A stretch of 64,000 nt of DNA, taken from Cyclobacteriaceae bacterium (GTDB lineage: Bacteria; Bacteroidota; Bacteroidia; Cytophagales; Cyclobacteriaceae). A program made the position numbers and the translations under genes. Location of the stretch: NCBI GenBank assembly GCA_028285445.1, contig JANQPQ010000038.1:62001-126000 (forward strand), given 5' to 3'. Below are positions 43,183 to 53,329 of this stretch, piece by piece (position 1 is the stretch's first letter; each line of letters begins with the position of its first letter). The notes beneath the pieces are model-generated. The model ran no database searches and had not been told where the DNA came from. It worked only from the letters and a program-made list of their open reading frames with translations.

Positions 43183-45597
43183 TTATATCCTAATAGTGGC
43201 CCCTAATTCGTTTTCAAAAGTCGTAATCATCTTGTTCATTACCTTATCGATGATCTTGTCGGTGAGTGTTTTGTGTTCATCCTGAAGGAAAAAACTGACT
43301 GCATAGGCCTTTTTGCCCTCGCCGATACTTTCTCCCTCATATACATCAAAAACCCTCAATTCCTTAAGTAAAGATGCCCCTTGTTTTGCGGCTAGATTCC
43401 TGATTTCTTCAAATGAAATGTGGCTGTCAATTACCAGAGAAAGATCTCTTTTTACCGCCGGAAACTTGGATACCTCTTCGAACACTATATTAGGATTTGT
43501 CTTCTGCAAAAGCAAGTCCCAATTAAGGTCACAATAAAATAATTCCTGGTTAACATCAAATTTTTCCGTCAGCGACGGATTTACCAGTCCAAGCCTACCT
43601 AGTTCTTTGTTATCCAGGGTGAGAATGGTACCGTAGACAAACTCATCATCTGAAAATGTCTCACGGGATATACTTCCCTTAATAAGACTGGCAATAACGA
43701 CTTCAGTAGTAAGTGCTAAATCGTGGTATTCAGCACCTCTCACCTCTTCCCTCCAGTTTTCCTGCATGGTTTTGCCAGTAAGGAAGATGGCAAGCCTGGA
43801 ATTCTCCTCAAATCCATCCCCAACCGTCTTATATCTTTTGCCGAACTCAAAAAGCTTAAGGTTAGTTTGTTGCCGATTGATATTGTGTGCTACTGTTTCC
43901 AATCCTGAGAAAAGAAGCGATTGTCTTAATACAGCCAGATCCTCGCTTAGTGCATTAAGCATAACTACATTTTCTGCAGGGTTAATCGAACTCAGCAGTG
44001 AAGCATTGGCTGGCTTCGTGAGTGAGTTGGTCCAAATTTCATTAAAGCCTCGTGCAGAAAGCAGGTATGCTACGCGATTCTGGTGTTCGTCTTTATCCAA
44101 TGCTGGAAAATTGGCAAGTGAACTGGCACTAACTGATTCCGGTAGATCAATATTATTGAAGCCGTAAATCCTCAATATCTCTTCAATCACATCTGCTTCT
44201 CTGGTGACGTCAGAACGGTAGGGCGGCACCACAGCAGTAAAACCTTCTTCCGCCTGATCATCAGTTGCAATGTCAAGGCAATTCAGAATCCTATGGATTT
44301 CAGTCTTCTCAATCTCCTGGCCGATTAGCCTTGATATGTGCGAATACTTTACAGTTATCTTTTTATTTTCAATAGGGTTTGGGTACTCATCTATTATATC
44401 AGATGAGATTTCTCCGCCGGCAATTTCTTTGATAAGCATGGCTGCTCGCTTCAGGGCAAATACAGTCATGTTGGGATCCGTGCCACGTTCAAACCGGAAA
44501 GCGGCATCCGTTTTCAATCCATGTATTTGAGAAGATCTACGGGTATAGTCAGGTGAGAAATAGGCAGATTCCAGGAATACATTCTTTGTGTTTTCAGTAA
44601 TTCCCGATTTGGTACCGCCAAAAACGCCAGCTATGCACATACCTCCCTCACTGTTGCAGATCATAAGGTCTGTTGCTTTCAGAGATCGTTCTACTTCATC
44701 CAGGGTAGTAAACTTTGAGCCCTCTGGTAGAGTTTTCACCAGAACCTCACCACCCGTGATTTGATCGGCATCGAAAGCGTGCAGTGGTTGGCCAGTTTCA
44801 TGCAAGACAAAGTTGGTAATGTCAACTACATTATTGATAGGCGCCAATCCAATGCTTCTCAACCTATTTTGAAGCCAGTTTGGAGAGGACCGAACAGTAA
44901 TTCCGCTGATAGTTACCGCACTATATCGTGGGCAACCCTCGTTGTTTTCGACTATTACTGGAATGGTATTGTCAGTGTTGTCAACAGCGAAATTTGAAAT
45001 GTCAGGCCAGGTAATGTCGCGATTAAATACGGCTCGCAGGTCTCGGGCTGCACCAATATGCGAAGCGCCATCACCTCGGTTTGGTGTCAGGCCAATTTCT
45101 ATGATGTGATCATGTTCAACTTCAAAGAGTGGGGCTGCTTCGGTTCCAGCAAGAATATCATCTGATAGTTGTACTATACCATCGTGATCATCTCCAAGAC
45201 CGATCTCATCTTCTGCGCAAATCATACCTTCTGACACTTCGCCTCTTATTTTTGCCTTCTTAATTACAAATGGATCTCCGCTGGTAGGGTAGATTGTTGT
45301 GCCTACTGGCGCCACTACTACCGTTTGGCCGGCAGCCACATTTGGAGCCCCACAGACAATTTGTGGGTTCTCGTTCCCTCCGATGTCGACGGTGGTGATT
45401 TTTAAGCGGTCAGCGTTAGGATGTTGCTCACAGGTAAGTACTTTGCCTGCCACCAAGCCCTGCAGCCCCCCGGGAATGGAGACGTGCTCCTCAATGCCTT
45501 CAACTTCCAATCCAGTCATTGTAAGAATGTTCCCGAGATCCTCGGGTTTGTGATCAAATTCTATGTACTGCTTAAGCCAGTTTAGCGAGATCTTCAT
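43183..45597 (-). CDS. pheT: Phenylalanyl-tRNA synthetase beta subunit
   Basis: 804 residues, full length. In order: N-terminal domain with MKISLNWLKQYI, a tRNA-binding OB fold (VAGKVLTCEQHPNADRLKI), the B3/4 editing region (GAARDLRAVF), the B5 domain (ITVKYSHISRLIGQEI) and the C-terminal FDX-ACB domain (FPAVKRDLSLVID). With PheS it charges tRNA-Phe. It heads the pheT-coiled coil-zapA-rny gene group. pheS is not in the window. Confidence 0.97.
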   Translation of the reverse strand: MKISLNWLKQYIEFDHKPEDLGNILTMTGLEVEGIEEHVSIPGGLQGLVAGKVLTCEQHPNADRLKITTVDIGGNENPQIVCGAPNVAAGQTVVVAPVGTTIYPTSGDPFVIKKAKIRGEVSEGMICAEDEIGLGDDHDGIVQLSDDILAGTEAAPLFEVEHDHIIEIGLTPNRGDGASHIGAARDLRAVFNRDITWPDISNFAVDNTDNTIPVIVENNEGCPRYSAVTISGITVRSSPNWLQNRLRSIGLAPINNVVDITNFVLHETGQPLHAFDADQITGGEVLVKTLPEGSKFTTLDEVERSLKATDLMICNSEGGMCIAGVFGGTKSGITENTKNVFLESAYFSPDYTRRSSQIHGLKTDAAFRFERGTDPNMTVFALKRAAMLIKEIAGGEISSDIIDEYPNPIENKKITVKYSHISRLIGQEIEKTEIHRILNCLDIATDDQAEEGFTAVVPPYRSDVTREADVIEEILRIYGFNNIDLPESVSASSLANFPALDKDEHQNRVAYLLSARGFNEIWTNSLTKPANASLLSSINPAENVVMLNALSEDLAVLRQSLLFSGLETVAHNINRQQTNLKLFEFGKRYKTVGDGFEENSRLAIFLTGKTMQENWREEVRGAEYHDLALTTEVVIASLIKGSISRETFSDDEFVYGTILTLDNKELGRLGLVNPSLTEKFDVNQELFYCDLNWDLLLQKTNPNIVFEEVSKFPAVKRDLSLVIDSHISFEEIRNLAAKQGASLLKELRVFDVYEGESIGEGKKAYAVSFFLQDEHKTLTDKIIDKVMNKMITTFENELGATIRI

Positions 45598-45629
45598 AGT
45601 CGCACTCTTTCAGCAAAAAATTCAGGAAG

Positions 45630-45637
45630 CAAAATTA
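45630..45637 (-). promoter_or_regulatory. -7 promoter element of pheT group
   Basis: Minus-strand TAATTTTG matches TAnnTTTG, 32 bp before the pheT start codon. A TTTG at -33 is absent. Confidence 0.45.
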
Positions 45638-45674
45638 ATCATTTCAATCAGAGGGCTTGAGTTAACTGCCCGGT

Positions 45675-46289
45675 TTAATTGTAATTTTTTTCACCAGCTT
45701 CAATCGCGACATTTAGAACATTTTCCAAGGGGGGGAAGGGGCAACTATACTCTTCAGAATACGCACAGTAGGGGTTATACGCTTCATTAAAATCTAATAC
45801 AATTCTAGATTTACTGGTCTTAGGTATTTCCAGGTAGCGGCCTGCCCCGTAGGTATCATTAGTACTGGTTAAATCTGCAAATGGCAAGAATAAATTGTTC
45901 TCATAGGGCTCTTCCATTTGAAGCAGAAGAACCCGATTAATAACGTTATCCAGATCAAATTCTGCGTAGGCCACTGTGAGGTATTCTTTTTCTTTGCCAT
46001 CACTAGTCACTAATTTCACCCATTCAGGATTTTCAACAGGAGTTAAATCCGCAACGATTTCAAAATTTCGGTTAGGAGGGTAGTAGTTAAGTCCTACAAA
46101 TTTTTCACGATCTCCCGCTGGGATGGGAGAAGTTTTTTCAGTCTTAAATAGCAAGTCCTTGTCGGCACGTGCTTCGGCAATACGTGTTATGTACTCTTCG
46201 TTGCTTTCAGTACCATCTGCTATGGAATTGTAGAGAATTATGCCAACAATTGCAATCAGTAAGGCAATCAGAATTCTGTTTCTCTTCAT
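45675..46289 (-). CDS. DUF1684 family exported protein
   Basis: 204 residues. The N-terminal hydrophobic helix (ILIALLIAIVGIILYNSI) is an anchor or signal. The family pattern is present: SPIPAGDREKFVGLNYYPP, DTYGAGRYLEIP, and DFNEAYNPYCAYSEEYSCP with AGEKNY at the end. DUF1684 is widespread in Bacteroidota with no proven enzyme function. It starts on the base after the radC stop, so the two genes are cotranscribed. Confidence 0.87.
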   Translation of the reverse strand: MKRNRILIALLIAIVGIILYNSIADGTESNEEYITRIAEARADKDLLFKTEKTSPIPAGDREKFVGLNYYPPNRNFEIVADLTPVENPEWVKLVTSDGKEKEYLTVAYAEFDLDNVINRVLLLQMEEPYENNLFLPFADLTSTNDTYGAGRYLEIPKTSKSRIVLDFNEAYNPYCAYSEEYSCPFPPLENVLNVAIEAGEKNYN

Positions 46290-46994
46290 TTACAAGTGTC
46301 CCTCATCTGCGAAGCTAAAATAGCCATTATCGGTAAAAATGAGGTGATCCAAAATCGGTAATTCCAAGAGCTGACCAGCTTGTTTAAGCTTTTGAGTTAG
46401 GCTTACATCAGCCTGACTTGGTCGCAAGTTGCCAGAGGGATGGTTATGCACAAGAATTATAGAGCTGGCCAAATGAGATAAAGCCATATTAAACACGATT
46501 TTGGGGTCGACAACGGTGCCGGAAACTCCTCCCGAACTAATGGCTTGTTTCCGGATGACAAGGTTGTTTCTATTGAGAAAAAGCACCCAGAATTCTTCAT
46601 GTTGTAAGTCAAGCAAATCTTCTTTCAACAACTCATACACGTCGCTTGAGCCGGTGATTTTTGGCTTGGATTCTATTTCCGTAGTTTTTCTCCGTCGACC
46701 GAGTTCTAAGGCACTTACAATTGTGATTGCCTTGGCAGTACCTATACCCTTAAATTTCGTCAATTCGGTGACTGAGAGCTTTGCCAAATTATTGAGATTG
46801 TTGCCACTGCCGTTGAGAATGATTTTCCCTACATCCACAGCTGAAAGTGACTTGGTACCGGAGCCAATGAGAATGCCAATCAATTCTGCATCTGAAAGCG
46901 CTGCTTTCCCTTTAAGTAGTAGCTTCTCCCGAGGCCGGTCTTCTTCGGCCCAGCTCTTAATACTTAGTGCAGTGTTGTCGTATTCAGTTTTCAT
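46290..46994 (-). CDS. radC: RadC family JAB/JAMM domain protein
   Basis: 234 residues. A helix-hairpin-helix region (LIGILIGSG, FKGIGTAKAITIVSALELG) precedes the JAMM metalloprotease-like domain with SIILVHNHPSGNLRPSQAD (metal ligands His, His, Asp). The name comes from an old DNA-repair assignment that was later withdrawn, so the role is uncertain. It follows the rpsT terminator and precedes DUF1684 directly. Confidence 0.9.
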   Translation of the reverse strand: MKTEYDNTALSIKSWAEEDRPREKLLLKGKAALSDAELIGILIGSGTKSLSAVDVGKIILNGSGNNLNNLAKLSVTELTKFKGIGTAKAITIVSALELGRRRKTTEIESKPKITGSSDVYELLKEDLLDLQHEEFWVLFLNRNNLVIRKQAISSGGVSGTVVDPKIVFNMALSHLASSIILVHNHPSGNLRPSQADVSLTQKLKQAGQLLELPILDHLIFTDNGYFSFADEGHL

Positions 46995-47002
46995 AGAAAC
47001 AA

Positions 47003-47036
47003 AAAAACCCCGTAGGAAATCTACAGGGTTTAGTTT
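47003..47036 (-). terminator. Terminator after rpsT
   Basis: On the minus strand AAACCCTGTAG pairs with CTACGGGGTTT (one U-G wobble, 5-base loop), followed by T7. It separates rpsT from radC. Confidence 0.8.
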
Positions 47037-47053
47037 TTTGTGGTTGATATTTC

Positions 47054-47305
47054 TTAGAGGCTACTCACCATCCTTGTCAACTTCGACTTATCGTTAGCCG
47101 CCTTATTCTTATGTATGATGTTTTTCTTTGCCAGGCGATCAAGCATTGATGTTACCTTCTTCAAAAGTTCCTCAGCTTCTTTCTTATCAGTGGTATTTTT
47201 CAAACGTTTCACGAACGTTCTGGCAGTCTTTAACTGATAGCGGTTGCGCTCCCTTCTAGCTTCACTCTGCCTAATTCTTTTTAATGCCGATTTGTGATTT
47301 GCCAT
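47054..47305 (-). CDS. rpsT: 30S ribosomal protein S20
   Basis: 83 residues, normal length. It begins MANHKSALKRIRQSEARRER, the family signature, and is rich in Lys and Arg. It binds the 5' domain of 16S rRNA. It is a single-gene unit with a consensus promoter upstream and a terminator downstream. Confidence 0.96.
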   Translation of the reverse strand: MANHKSALKRIRQSEARRERNRYQLKTARTFVKRLKNTTDKKEAEELLKKVTSMLDRLAKKNIIHKNKAANDKSKLTRMVSSL

Positions 47306-47337
47306 TTCTTGTTAAAATCCATCAAATTTTGAGTTTG

Positions 47338-47368
47338 CAAATGTAGCGGTATTTCTGTTATTTACAAA
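47338..47368 (-). promoter_or_regulatory. Canonical Bacteroidota promoter of rpsT
   Basis: On the minus strand TTTG (47365-47368), a 19-bp spacer and TACATTTG (47338-47345) match TTTG-N19-TAnnTTTG exactly. The transcript would start about 28 bases before the ATG. Confidence 0.85.
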
Positions 47369-47413
47369 AGCTAACTATATTTTTCAGCTACCCTGCTAAC
47401 GGTAAAAGTAACT

Positions 47414-48406
47414 ATGATTTCCAGATTGCACAGGGGGCTGATTCCCGCACTAATATTACTTCTATTCCTTTCCGGGTCAAACGTAAGAAGGTGGGGCTTC
47501 TTCGGACATAAGAAGATAAACGAACTAGCAGTCTTTACGCTCCCTCCCGATTTAATAGTTTTCTATAAATCACACCTGCAATATGTTTCTGAAAATGCGG
47601 TTAACCCTGATCGACGTAGATATGCAGTAGAAGGGGAGGCGCCAAAACATTATGTAGACCTGGATGTATATGGAGATAGTGCTGCCTATAAGCTTCCAAG
47701 GTATTGGAAGGAAGCCAAGGAATTACTAACAGAGGATACGCTGCTCGCCTATGGTATAGTGCCCTGGCATATCAACAGCATGAAATACCAGTTGACCGAG
47801 GCATTTAAGATTAAGGATCTGAAGGCCATTTTGCGGTTATCAGCTGACCTCGGCCATTATATTGGGGACGCTAATGTGCCCTTGCATACGACTGAAAACT
47901 ATAATGGGCAACTTACTGGCCAATATGGTATTCATGGGTTTTGGGAGTCAAGACTGCCGGAGTTATTTTTCGGCGAGTATGACTTTTTTGTTGGGAGGGC
48001 CAGCTATGTTGAAAATCCGCAACTCGCGGCCTGGGGTGCCGTAATAGCCGCCCATGAGGCATTGGATTCCGTGCTTACCATCGAGAAAAATCTAAGTTCT
48101 CAATTCAGAGAGGATAAAAAATACACCTACGAAGAGCGAGGTACCACCTTACAAAGAACTTATTCCCGGTCCTATGCCAGGGCATATCATCAGGCACTGG
48201 CAGGGATGGTAGAAAGGCGCATGCGGGCTTCTGTGAAAATGGTAGGCGACTTTTGGTATACGTGCTGGGTAGATGCCGGGCAACCGAACCTACGAGATCT
48301 AAAGGTGCTGGAATTATCTCAATTGGAACTTGACAGCATTAAAAACCTGTATCAAAGATGGGACTCAATTCCCGCTTCTAAAACGCTTCGAGAGCATGAC
48401 CACTAG
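47414..48406 (+). CDS. Zinc-dependent phospholipase C / S1-P1 nuclease-like protein
   Basis: 330 residues, with a signal-like hydrophobic N-terminus (LIPALILLLFLSGS). The mature protein begins near WGFFGHKKINELA, where the N-terminal Trp and His are metal ligands in this superfamily. Further ligand-bearing motifs are PKHYVDLD, SADLGHYIGDANVPLHTTENYN and GIHGFWESRLPELF. These are the trinuclear zinc-site motifs of bacterial phospholipase C and S1/P1 nuclease. The substrate cannot be decided from sequence. A single gene, convergent with none nearby. Confidence 0.83.
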   Translation: MISRLHRGLIPALILLLFLSGSNVRRWGFFGHKKINELAVFTLPPDLIVFYKSHLQYVSENAVNPDRRRYAVEGEAPKHYVDLDVYGDSAAYKLPRYWKEAKELLTEDTLLAYGIVPWHINSMKYQLTEAFKIKDLKAILRLSADLGHYIGDANVPLHTTENYNGQLTGQYGIHGFWESRLPELFFGEYDFFVGRASYVENPQLAAWGAVIAAHEALDSVLTIEKNLSSQFREDKKYTYEERGTTLQRTYSRSYARAYHQALAGMVERRMRASVKMVGDFWYTCWVDAGQPNLRDLKVLELSQLELDSIKNLYQRWDSIPASKTLREHDH

Positions 48407-48534
48407 GCCCGGAATTGCCTAGAATTGCATCATCCTTGGGTTACCACAAAATCATTTTTTTGTATAAACCTAAGCCAAAATAATTTCGTTGTAGCTCAAT
48501 GAATTCATGGCGTTTCTAATTTTTTTGGAAACTA

Positions 48535-48564
48535 TTTGTTTTATACAATTAAATTCTATTTTTG
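48535..48564 (+). promoter_or_regulatory. Bacteroidota promoter of DUF2795 gene
   Basis: TTTG (48535-48538), an 18-bp spacer and TATTTTTG (48557-48564) match the consensus. The start codon is 36 bp further on at 48600. Confidence 0.8.
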
Positions 48565-48599
48565 CACGATTAAGAAGGGTCAACAAATTGGGAGCTAAA

Positions 48600-48821
48600 A
48601 TGTACTGGACTTTAGAACTGGCATCATATCTTGAGGACGCCCCGTGGCCGGCCACTAAGGACGAGTTGATTGACTATTCCATTCGTTCTGGGGCACCACT
48701 AGAGGTTGTAGAGAATTTACAAGAGTTAGAAGATGATGGCCAACCCTATGAGAATATTGAGGAGATTTGGCCGGATTACCCAACCAAGGAAGATTTTTTC
48801 TTCAACGAAGACGAGTACTAA
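48600..48821 (+). CDS. DUF2795 small acidic protein
   Basis: 73 residues from ATG 48600; a longer frame from 48507 crosses the promoter. The sequence MYWTLELASYLEDAPWPATK is the typical Bacteroidota DUF2795 start, and the protein ends in acidic FFFNEDEY. It is strongly conserved in Bacteroidota, has no known function and is expressed from its own consensus promoter. No neighbouring gene is cotranscribed. Confidence 0.88.
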   Translation: MYWTLELASYLEDAPWPATKDELIDYSIRSGAPLEVVENLQELEDDGQPYENIEEIWPDYPTKEDFFFNEDEY

Positions 48822-48843
48822 CGTCTTAACCAGCAATTCCAAT

Positions 48844-49512
48844 CTAGATTAACGCATTAGCCGTAGCCAAGTCTTCCGCTGTGGTAATTTTGATATTCCG
48901 ATAGCTGCCGGGAAAGAGTTTGATGTTAACACCAGCATCCTCAGCTACCGAGGCATCATCTGTAAATTCGCCGCTATCAATTTTTGCATAAGCTTCTTTG
49001 ATTAGCTCGCTTTTAAAGGTCTGCGGAGTTTGTATAGTTTGAAGTTGATCCCGTGGCAGCGTTTTGCTGGATTCCCCCTCTATCATACGGATCGTTTCTT
49101 TGACGGGCATTGTTGCAACTGCAGTACCATATTCCTCCGCTATCTGAAAGGAATTTGCGATCATATCCCGACTTACTAACGGCCTAACACCATCGTGAAT
49201 GGCCACCAAAACGTCGTTAGGCACTTTAGCCAAAGCATTTATTACCGATTCAGTCCGGGTTTGACCGCCGTTAACAACCTGGTGGCTAACTTCAAACTGA
49301 TCCCGGTCAACAAGTGATTGCCAATGTTCCTGCCATTGCTCAGGTAAGGCCAGAATAATGCTTACATCAGTTGAGTAATTATGAAAAGCCCTGATGGTTC
49401 TAAAGAGTATGGGTTCTCCACCCAAATCAAGGAACTGTTTGGGAAGATCAGAACCCATTCTGGTTCCGCTTCCGCCTGCAACTATTATCGCAAACTCCTT
49501 TTTGTTTGCCAT
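48844..49512 (-). CDS. ispD: 2-C-methyl-D-erythritol 4-phosphate cytidylyltransferase
   Basis: 222 residues, normal length. The CTP-binding motif AGGSGTRMGSDLPKQFLDLG is intact, with AIHDGVRPLVS and the late DDASVAEDAG. It makes CDP-methylerythritol in the non-mevalonate isoprenoid pathway. Its start is 28 bp downstream of the queA stop on the same strand, so the two may be cotranscribed. ispF is not in the window. Confidence 0.96.
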   Translation of the reverse strand: MANKKEFAIIVAGGSGTRMGSDLPKQFLDLGGEPILFRTIRAFHNYSTDVSIILALPEQWQEHWQSLVDRDQFEVSHQVVNGGQTRTESVINALAKVPNDVLVAIHDGVRPLVSRDMIANSFQIAEEYGTAVATMPVKETIRMIEGESSKTLPRDQLQTIQTPQTFKSELIKEAYAKIDSGEFTDDASVAEDAGVNIKLFPGSYRNIKITTAEDLATANALI

Positions 49513-49540
49513 AGCGGCTCCACCGATTTGGATTTTTTAT

Positions 49541-50587
49541 TTACAGAATTAGCATGGCATCGCCATAGGCGAAAAACCTGTACTTCTCCTTTATGGCAGT
49601 CTGATAAGCTTCCATCACCAACTCATAGCCACCGAAGGCACAAGCCATCATTAGCAAGGTTGATTCCGGCATATGAAAATTGCTTATTAGCGCATTGCAA
49701 ATCTTGAATTCATAAGGCGGGAATATGAATTTGTCAGTCCAGCCCTCATTTTCTTTAAGGCGTCCTGCTGCCGATACCGATGATTCCAAAGAGCGCATGG
49801 CAGTAGTACCAACAGCACATACGCGCTTCTTGCTGTCAAGAGCATCATTCACCTTATCAACCGTAGGATTGTGTACCCAGAAATTTTCTGAGTCCATTTT
49901 GTGTTTGGTCAGGTCTTCTACGTCAACAGGACGGAACGTACCCAGTCCGATATGTAGCGTAATTGGGCACAAATCAACACCCTTAATTTCCAGTCGTTTC
50001 ATCACTTGCTTGGTGAAATGAAGACCGGCATTTGGTGCTGCTACAGCTCCAGTGTGTTCTGCAAACAGGGTTTGATATCTTTCTCTATCTTCTGGCTCAG
50101 CGGGCCTCTTGATGTACTTGGGTAAAGGAGTTTCACCAAGAGAATCAATAGTCTGATAGAAGTCGTCGTCCTCCCCGTCGTACAAGAACCGGATTGTTCT
50201 ACCCCTTGAGGTGGTATTATCTATCACTTCTGCCACAAGGTCACCATCTCCGAAGTAGAGTTTATTTCCAACTCTAATTTTCCTGGCCGGATCAACCAAA
50301 ACATCCCACAGGTGCATGTCTTTGTTGAGTTCCCTAAGAAGAAATACTTCAATTTTGGCACCTGTTTTCTCCTTATTACCGTATAATCTGGCAGGAAAAA
50401 CTTTGGTGTTGTTGATCACCATGAGGTCCCCCTCATCAAAATAATCAATAACATCTTTAAAAACTTTATGCTCAATTTCGCCAGAATCCTTATGTATTAC
50501 CATAAGACGGGATTCATCCCGATTTTCGGCCGGATATAATGCTAATAAACCTGCGGGCAGGTCAAACTTGAATTCGGAGAGCTTCAT
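49541..50587 (-). CDS. queA: S-adenosylmethionine:tRNA ribosyltransferase-isomerase
   Basis: 348 residues, full length. QueA transfers the ribose of SAM to preQ1 in tRNA to form epoxyqueuosine. Family motifs are [37 protein letters not shown] and [12 protein letters not shown], with [18 protein letters not shown] near the end. It is transcribed from a -7 element at 50638 and followed by ispD. Confidence 0.97.
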   Translation of the reverse strand: MKLSEFKFDLPAGLLALYPAENRDESRLMVIHKDSGEIEHKVFKDVIDYFDEGDLMVINNTKVFPARLYGNKEKTGAKIEVFLLRELNKDMHLWDVLVDPARKIRVGNKLYFGDGDLVAEVIDNTTSRGRTIRFLYDGEDDDFYQTIDSLGETPLPKYIKRPAEPEDRERYQTLFAEHTGAVAAPNAGLHFTKQVMKRLEIKGVDLCPITLHIGLGTFRPVDVEDLTKHKMDSENFWVHNPTVDKVNDALDSKKRVCAVGTTAMRSLESSVSAAGRLKENEGWTDKFIFPPYEFKICNALISNFHMPESTLLMMACAFGGYELVMEAYQTAIKEKYRFFAYGDAMLIL

Positions 50588-50637
50588 ATTTAATATTACG
50601 GTATTAAATCTGTGATTTGGGTGAAAATTAAAGGAAG

Positions 50638-50645
50638 CAAAGGTA
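50638..50645 (-). promoter_or_regulatory. -7 promoter element of queA
   Basis: Minus-strand TACCTTTG matches TAnnTTTG, 50 bp before the start codon. No TTTG at -33. Confidence 0.5.
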
Positions 50646-50699
50646 GCAAGTTTTTTTAATTTTCATTCTGGCTGAAGGGTTTTGTTAAATTGATAGAAT

Positions 50700-51959
50700 A
50701 TGAGAACGGTAGTACTACTAAAATTGATTATGGAGAGCTTCAGGTTTGCCTGGCAAGCTCTTAGAATGAACGTATTCAGGACGGTACTTTCTTTGCTTGG
50801 AGTTACCGTCGGAATATTTGTCGTCATCGCAGTATTCACAGTAGTAGATTCGCTGGAGTCGAGCATTAAGAACAGCTTCTCGTTTTTGGGTGATACGATA
50901 GTAAGAGTAGAGAAATGGCCATTTGGTCTTGGTGGCGAGTACCCCTGGTGGAAATACATGAGAAGACCATTGGCCACCTATGAAGATTTTGCTTTTCTAG
51001 ATGATAATCTCACACAGTATGATGCCATTACCATTTCCAATGCCAGAGGAGGACAAATAGTAAAGTTTGAGAATAACAGCTATAATGATGCAACCATAAT
51101 TGGAATTGGAACCGGCTACAATGAAGTCTATGACATACCGGTAGAAAAGGGGAGGTATTTTACCAATGCAGAAATCGGGAATGGTAGAAATGTGGCCTTG
51201 ATTGGAAGTAATGTTGCAACCACCTTATTCCCGAATCAGGAACCTATAGGTAAAGAGCTAAAAATACGTGGCTTGAAGCACGTGGTAGTAGGTGTAATGG
51301 AGTTTGAAGGTGAACCATTTCTTGGTGGGTTGCCGAGTAACGATGAGAATATCTTTATTCCATATGGTGACTATTCCAAAATGTACTACAGCGGTCGACG
51401 GTTCGGCGGCGGAGCCACCATCTCTATTAAAGGCTTGGTTACCGACGTAGGATTGGTGGAACTTGAGAATGAGGTGAGGGGCCTAATGCGGGCCAAGCGT
51501 GGGCTCAAACCCAAAGATGAGGACGACTTCGCCATTAATCGGCCCGAAGCCTTACAAAGTTTTATTGGTTCCACTTTCGACGTAATAACTTTCGCCGGTT
51601 GGATGATTGGAGGTTTTTCTATTTTGGTAGGAGGGTTTGGTATTGCTAACATCATGTTTGTCTCGGTAAGAGAGCGAACGAATATTATTGGGATTCAGAA
51701 GTCGCTTGGCGCCAAGAATTACTTTGTGCTCTTTCAGTTTCTTTTTGAAGCCGTTTTTTTGAGTGTGATAGGTGGAGGAGTTGGATTATTGCTGGTCTAC
51801 CTGATATCCTTTATATCCCTGGGCACATTGGAGCTTACCTTAACGTTCAGAAACGTCATTATAGGATTAGGGGTATCAAGTGCCATAGGAACCCTGGCAG
51901 GCATTATCCCGGCTGCCCTGGCAGCACGCTTAGATCCGGTAATAGCTATTAGAAGCTAA
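50700..51959 (+). CDS. ABC transporter permease, MacB type
   Basis: 419 residues, a single-module MacB-like permease. An N-terminal membrane helix (TVLSLLGVTVGIFVVIAVFTVV), a periplasmic MacB core domain (60-270) and three C-terminal membrane helices. The FtsX-like signatures are GGFGIANIMFVSVRERT and SLGAKNYFV. The ATPase is not adjacent. Unlike the two double-length permeases, this one has the ordinary architecture of macrolide or lipoprotein exporters. It is convergent with recA over a shared terminator. Confidence 0.9.
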   Translation: MRTVVLLKLIMESFRFAWQALRMNVFRTVLSLLGVTVGIFVVIAVFTVVDSLESSIKNSFSFLGDTIVRVEKWPFGLGGEYPWWKYMRRPLATYEDFAFLDDNLTQYDAITISNARGGQIVKFENNSYNDATIIGIGTGYNEVYDIPVEKGRYFTNAEIGNGRNVALIGSNVATTLFPNQEPIGKELKIRGLKHVVVGVMEFEGEPFLGGLPSNDENIFIPYGDYSKMYYSGRRFGGGATISIKGLVTDVGLVELENEVRGLMRAKRGLKPKDEDDFAINRPEALQSFIGSTFDVITFAGWMIGGFSILVGGFGIANIMFVSVRERTNIIGIQKSLGAKNYFVLFQFLFEAVFLSVIGGGVGLLLVYLISFISLGTLELTLTFRNVIIGLGVSSAIGTLAGIIPAALAARLDPVIAIRS

Positions 51960-51987
51960 GCAAGAATTTTCAGAAGAGATTACAAAA

Positions 51988-52017
51988 AAAAGCAGGCTTT
52001 TGGCCTGCTTTTTTTTT
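51988..52017. terminator. Bidirectional terminator between permease and recA
   Basis: AAGCAGGC / GCCTGCTT with a 5-base loop is flanked by A tracts and T tracts on both strands, so it serves both convergent genes. Confidence 0.9.
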
Positions 52018-52054
52018 AATGCGTATTGGTGTTTTTGATCGGCGGAGCTTGAAC

Positions 52055-53131
52055 TTACTCCTTTTCTTCGGCTTGCACCTCTTCCTTGGCCTCTACGGCT
52101 TGCTCTGTTTCTTCTCCAGGAAGCTCCTCTGGTACTTCGTTTACAAATTTCGCTCTTATTGCCGCCTCTAATTCTTCCATTAATTCAGGATTATCTTCGA
52201 TAATGGTTTTTACCCCTTCACGACCCTGACCTAATTTGTTGCCTTTATAAGAGAACCATGATCCGGCCTTTTGTACGATCTCAAGCTCCACTCCGAGGTC
52301 GATAATCTCACCAACTTTGGAGACACCTTCGCCATACATAATATCAAATTCAACCACTTTGAATGGAGGTGCAACCTTATTTTTCACAACCTTTACACGA
52401 GTTCGGTTTCCGGTCACGTCATTCGCTGCTTCCTTAATCTGTCCTATTCTCCTGATATCCAATCTCACCGAAGAATAGAATTTAAGAGCATTACCACCAG
52501 TGGTAGTTTCAGGGTTGCCAAACATTACCCCAATTTTTTCTCTTAGCTGATTAATAAATATGCAGGCGCAACCGGTTTTGTTGATTGTTCCGGTTAGTTT
52601 TCTCAGAGCCTGCGACATAAGACGGGCTTGTAGTCCCATTTTGCTTTCGCCCATCTCACCTTCAAGTTCGCCCTTAGGAACCAGCGCAGCAACCGAGTCG
52701 ATAACGATAATATCGATAGCACCGGATCGTATCAGGTGCTCAGTAATCTCCAGGGCTTGCTCACCATTATCGGGCTGAGATATAAGCAGGTTCTCGGTAT
52801 CAATCCCCAACTTTTCTGCATACAATTTATCGAAAGCGTGCTCGGCATCGATGAATGCCGCAATGCCGCCAGCTTTTTGGGCTTCAGCAATGCAGTGCAT
52901 AGTAAGGGTGGTCTTTCCAGATGATTCAGGCCCATAAATCTCCGTAATTCTTCCCCGAGGGATTCCGCCTATACCGAGGGCCACATCTAAACCAATAGAA
53001 CCCGTAGAAATAGCAGGAATATCGAGTACCTTTTCATCACTTAGCTTCATTACGGCACCCTTGCCATATGTTTTTTCTAGCTTATCTATAGTCAGCTGTA
53101 GGGCTTTCAGTTTTTCGGAATTATCACTCAT
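52055..53131 (-). CDS. recA: Recombinase RecA
   Basis: 358 residues. The Walker A motif [13 protein letters not shown], the Walker B region [12 protein letters not shown] and the loop region [10 protein letters not shown] are intact, and a normal acidic C-terminal tail ends the protein (EEVQAEEKE). It catalyses strand exchange and SOS induction. Two sequences upstream resemble -7 elements with one mismatch (CATTTTTG, CAATTTTG). Confidence 0.98.
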   Translation of the reverse strand: MSDNSEKLKALQLTIDKLEKTYGKGAVMKLSDEKVLDIPAISTGSIGLDVALGIGGIPRGRITEIYGPESSGKTTLTMHCIAEAQKAGGIAAFIDAEHAFDKLYAEKLGIDTENLLISQPDNGEQALEITEHLIRSGAIDIIVIDSVAALVPKGELEGEMGESKMGLQARLMSQALRKLTGTINKTGCACIFINQLREKIGVMFGNPETTTGGNALKFYSSVRLDIRRIGQIKEAANDVTGNRTRVKVVKNKVAPPFKVVEFDIMYGEGVSKVGEIIDLGVELEIVQKAGSWFSYKGNKLGQGREGVKTIIEDNPELMEELEAAIRAKFVNEVPEELPGEETEQAVEAKEEVQAEEKE

Positions 53132-53329
53132 ATCAAAGACTTGGTTAATGATTTAGAATTAGTTGGGGATTGCAAAATTGTGCAAAAATGTGAAGTTACT
53201 ACTTCGCATTTCAATTAACAAGAAGGCCACTTCAACTAATACTTGAATTGAATATTACAGGCATTTAGGCAATTCAATGCTGGATGCTAGCGGTGCTTTA
53301 TTATATATTGCATGCGGTTTTTCAGCATG

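Noticed and set aside
53160-53215. -7-like elements before recA (CATTTTTG, CAATTTTG)
   Set aside because: Each has one mismatch at the invariant T, and there is no matching -33 sequence, so I did not call a promoter.
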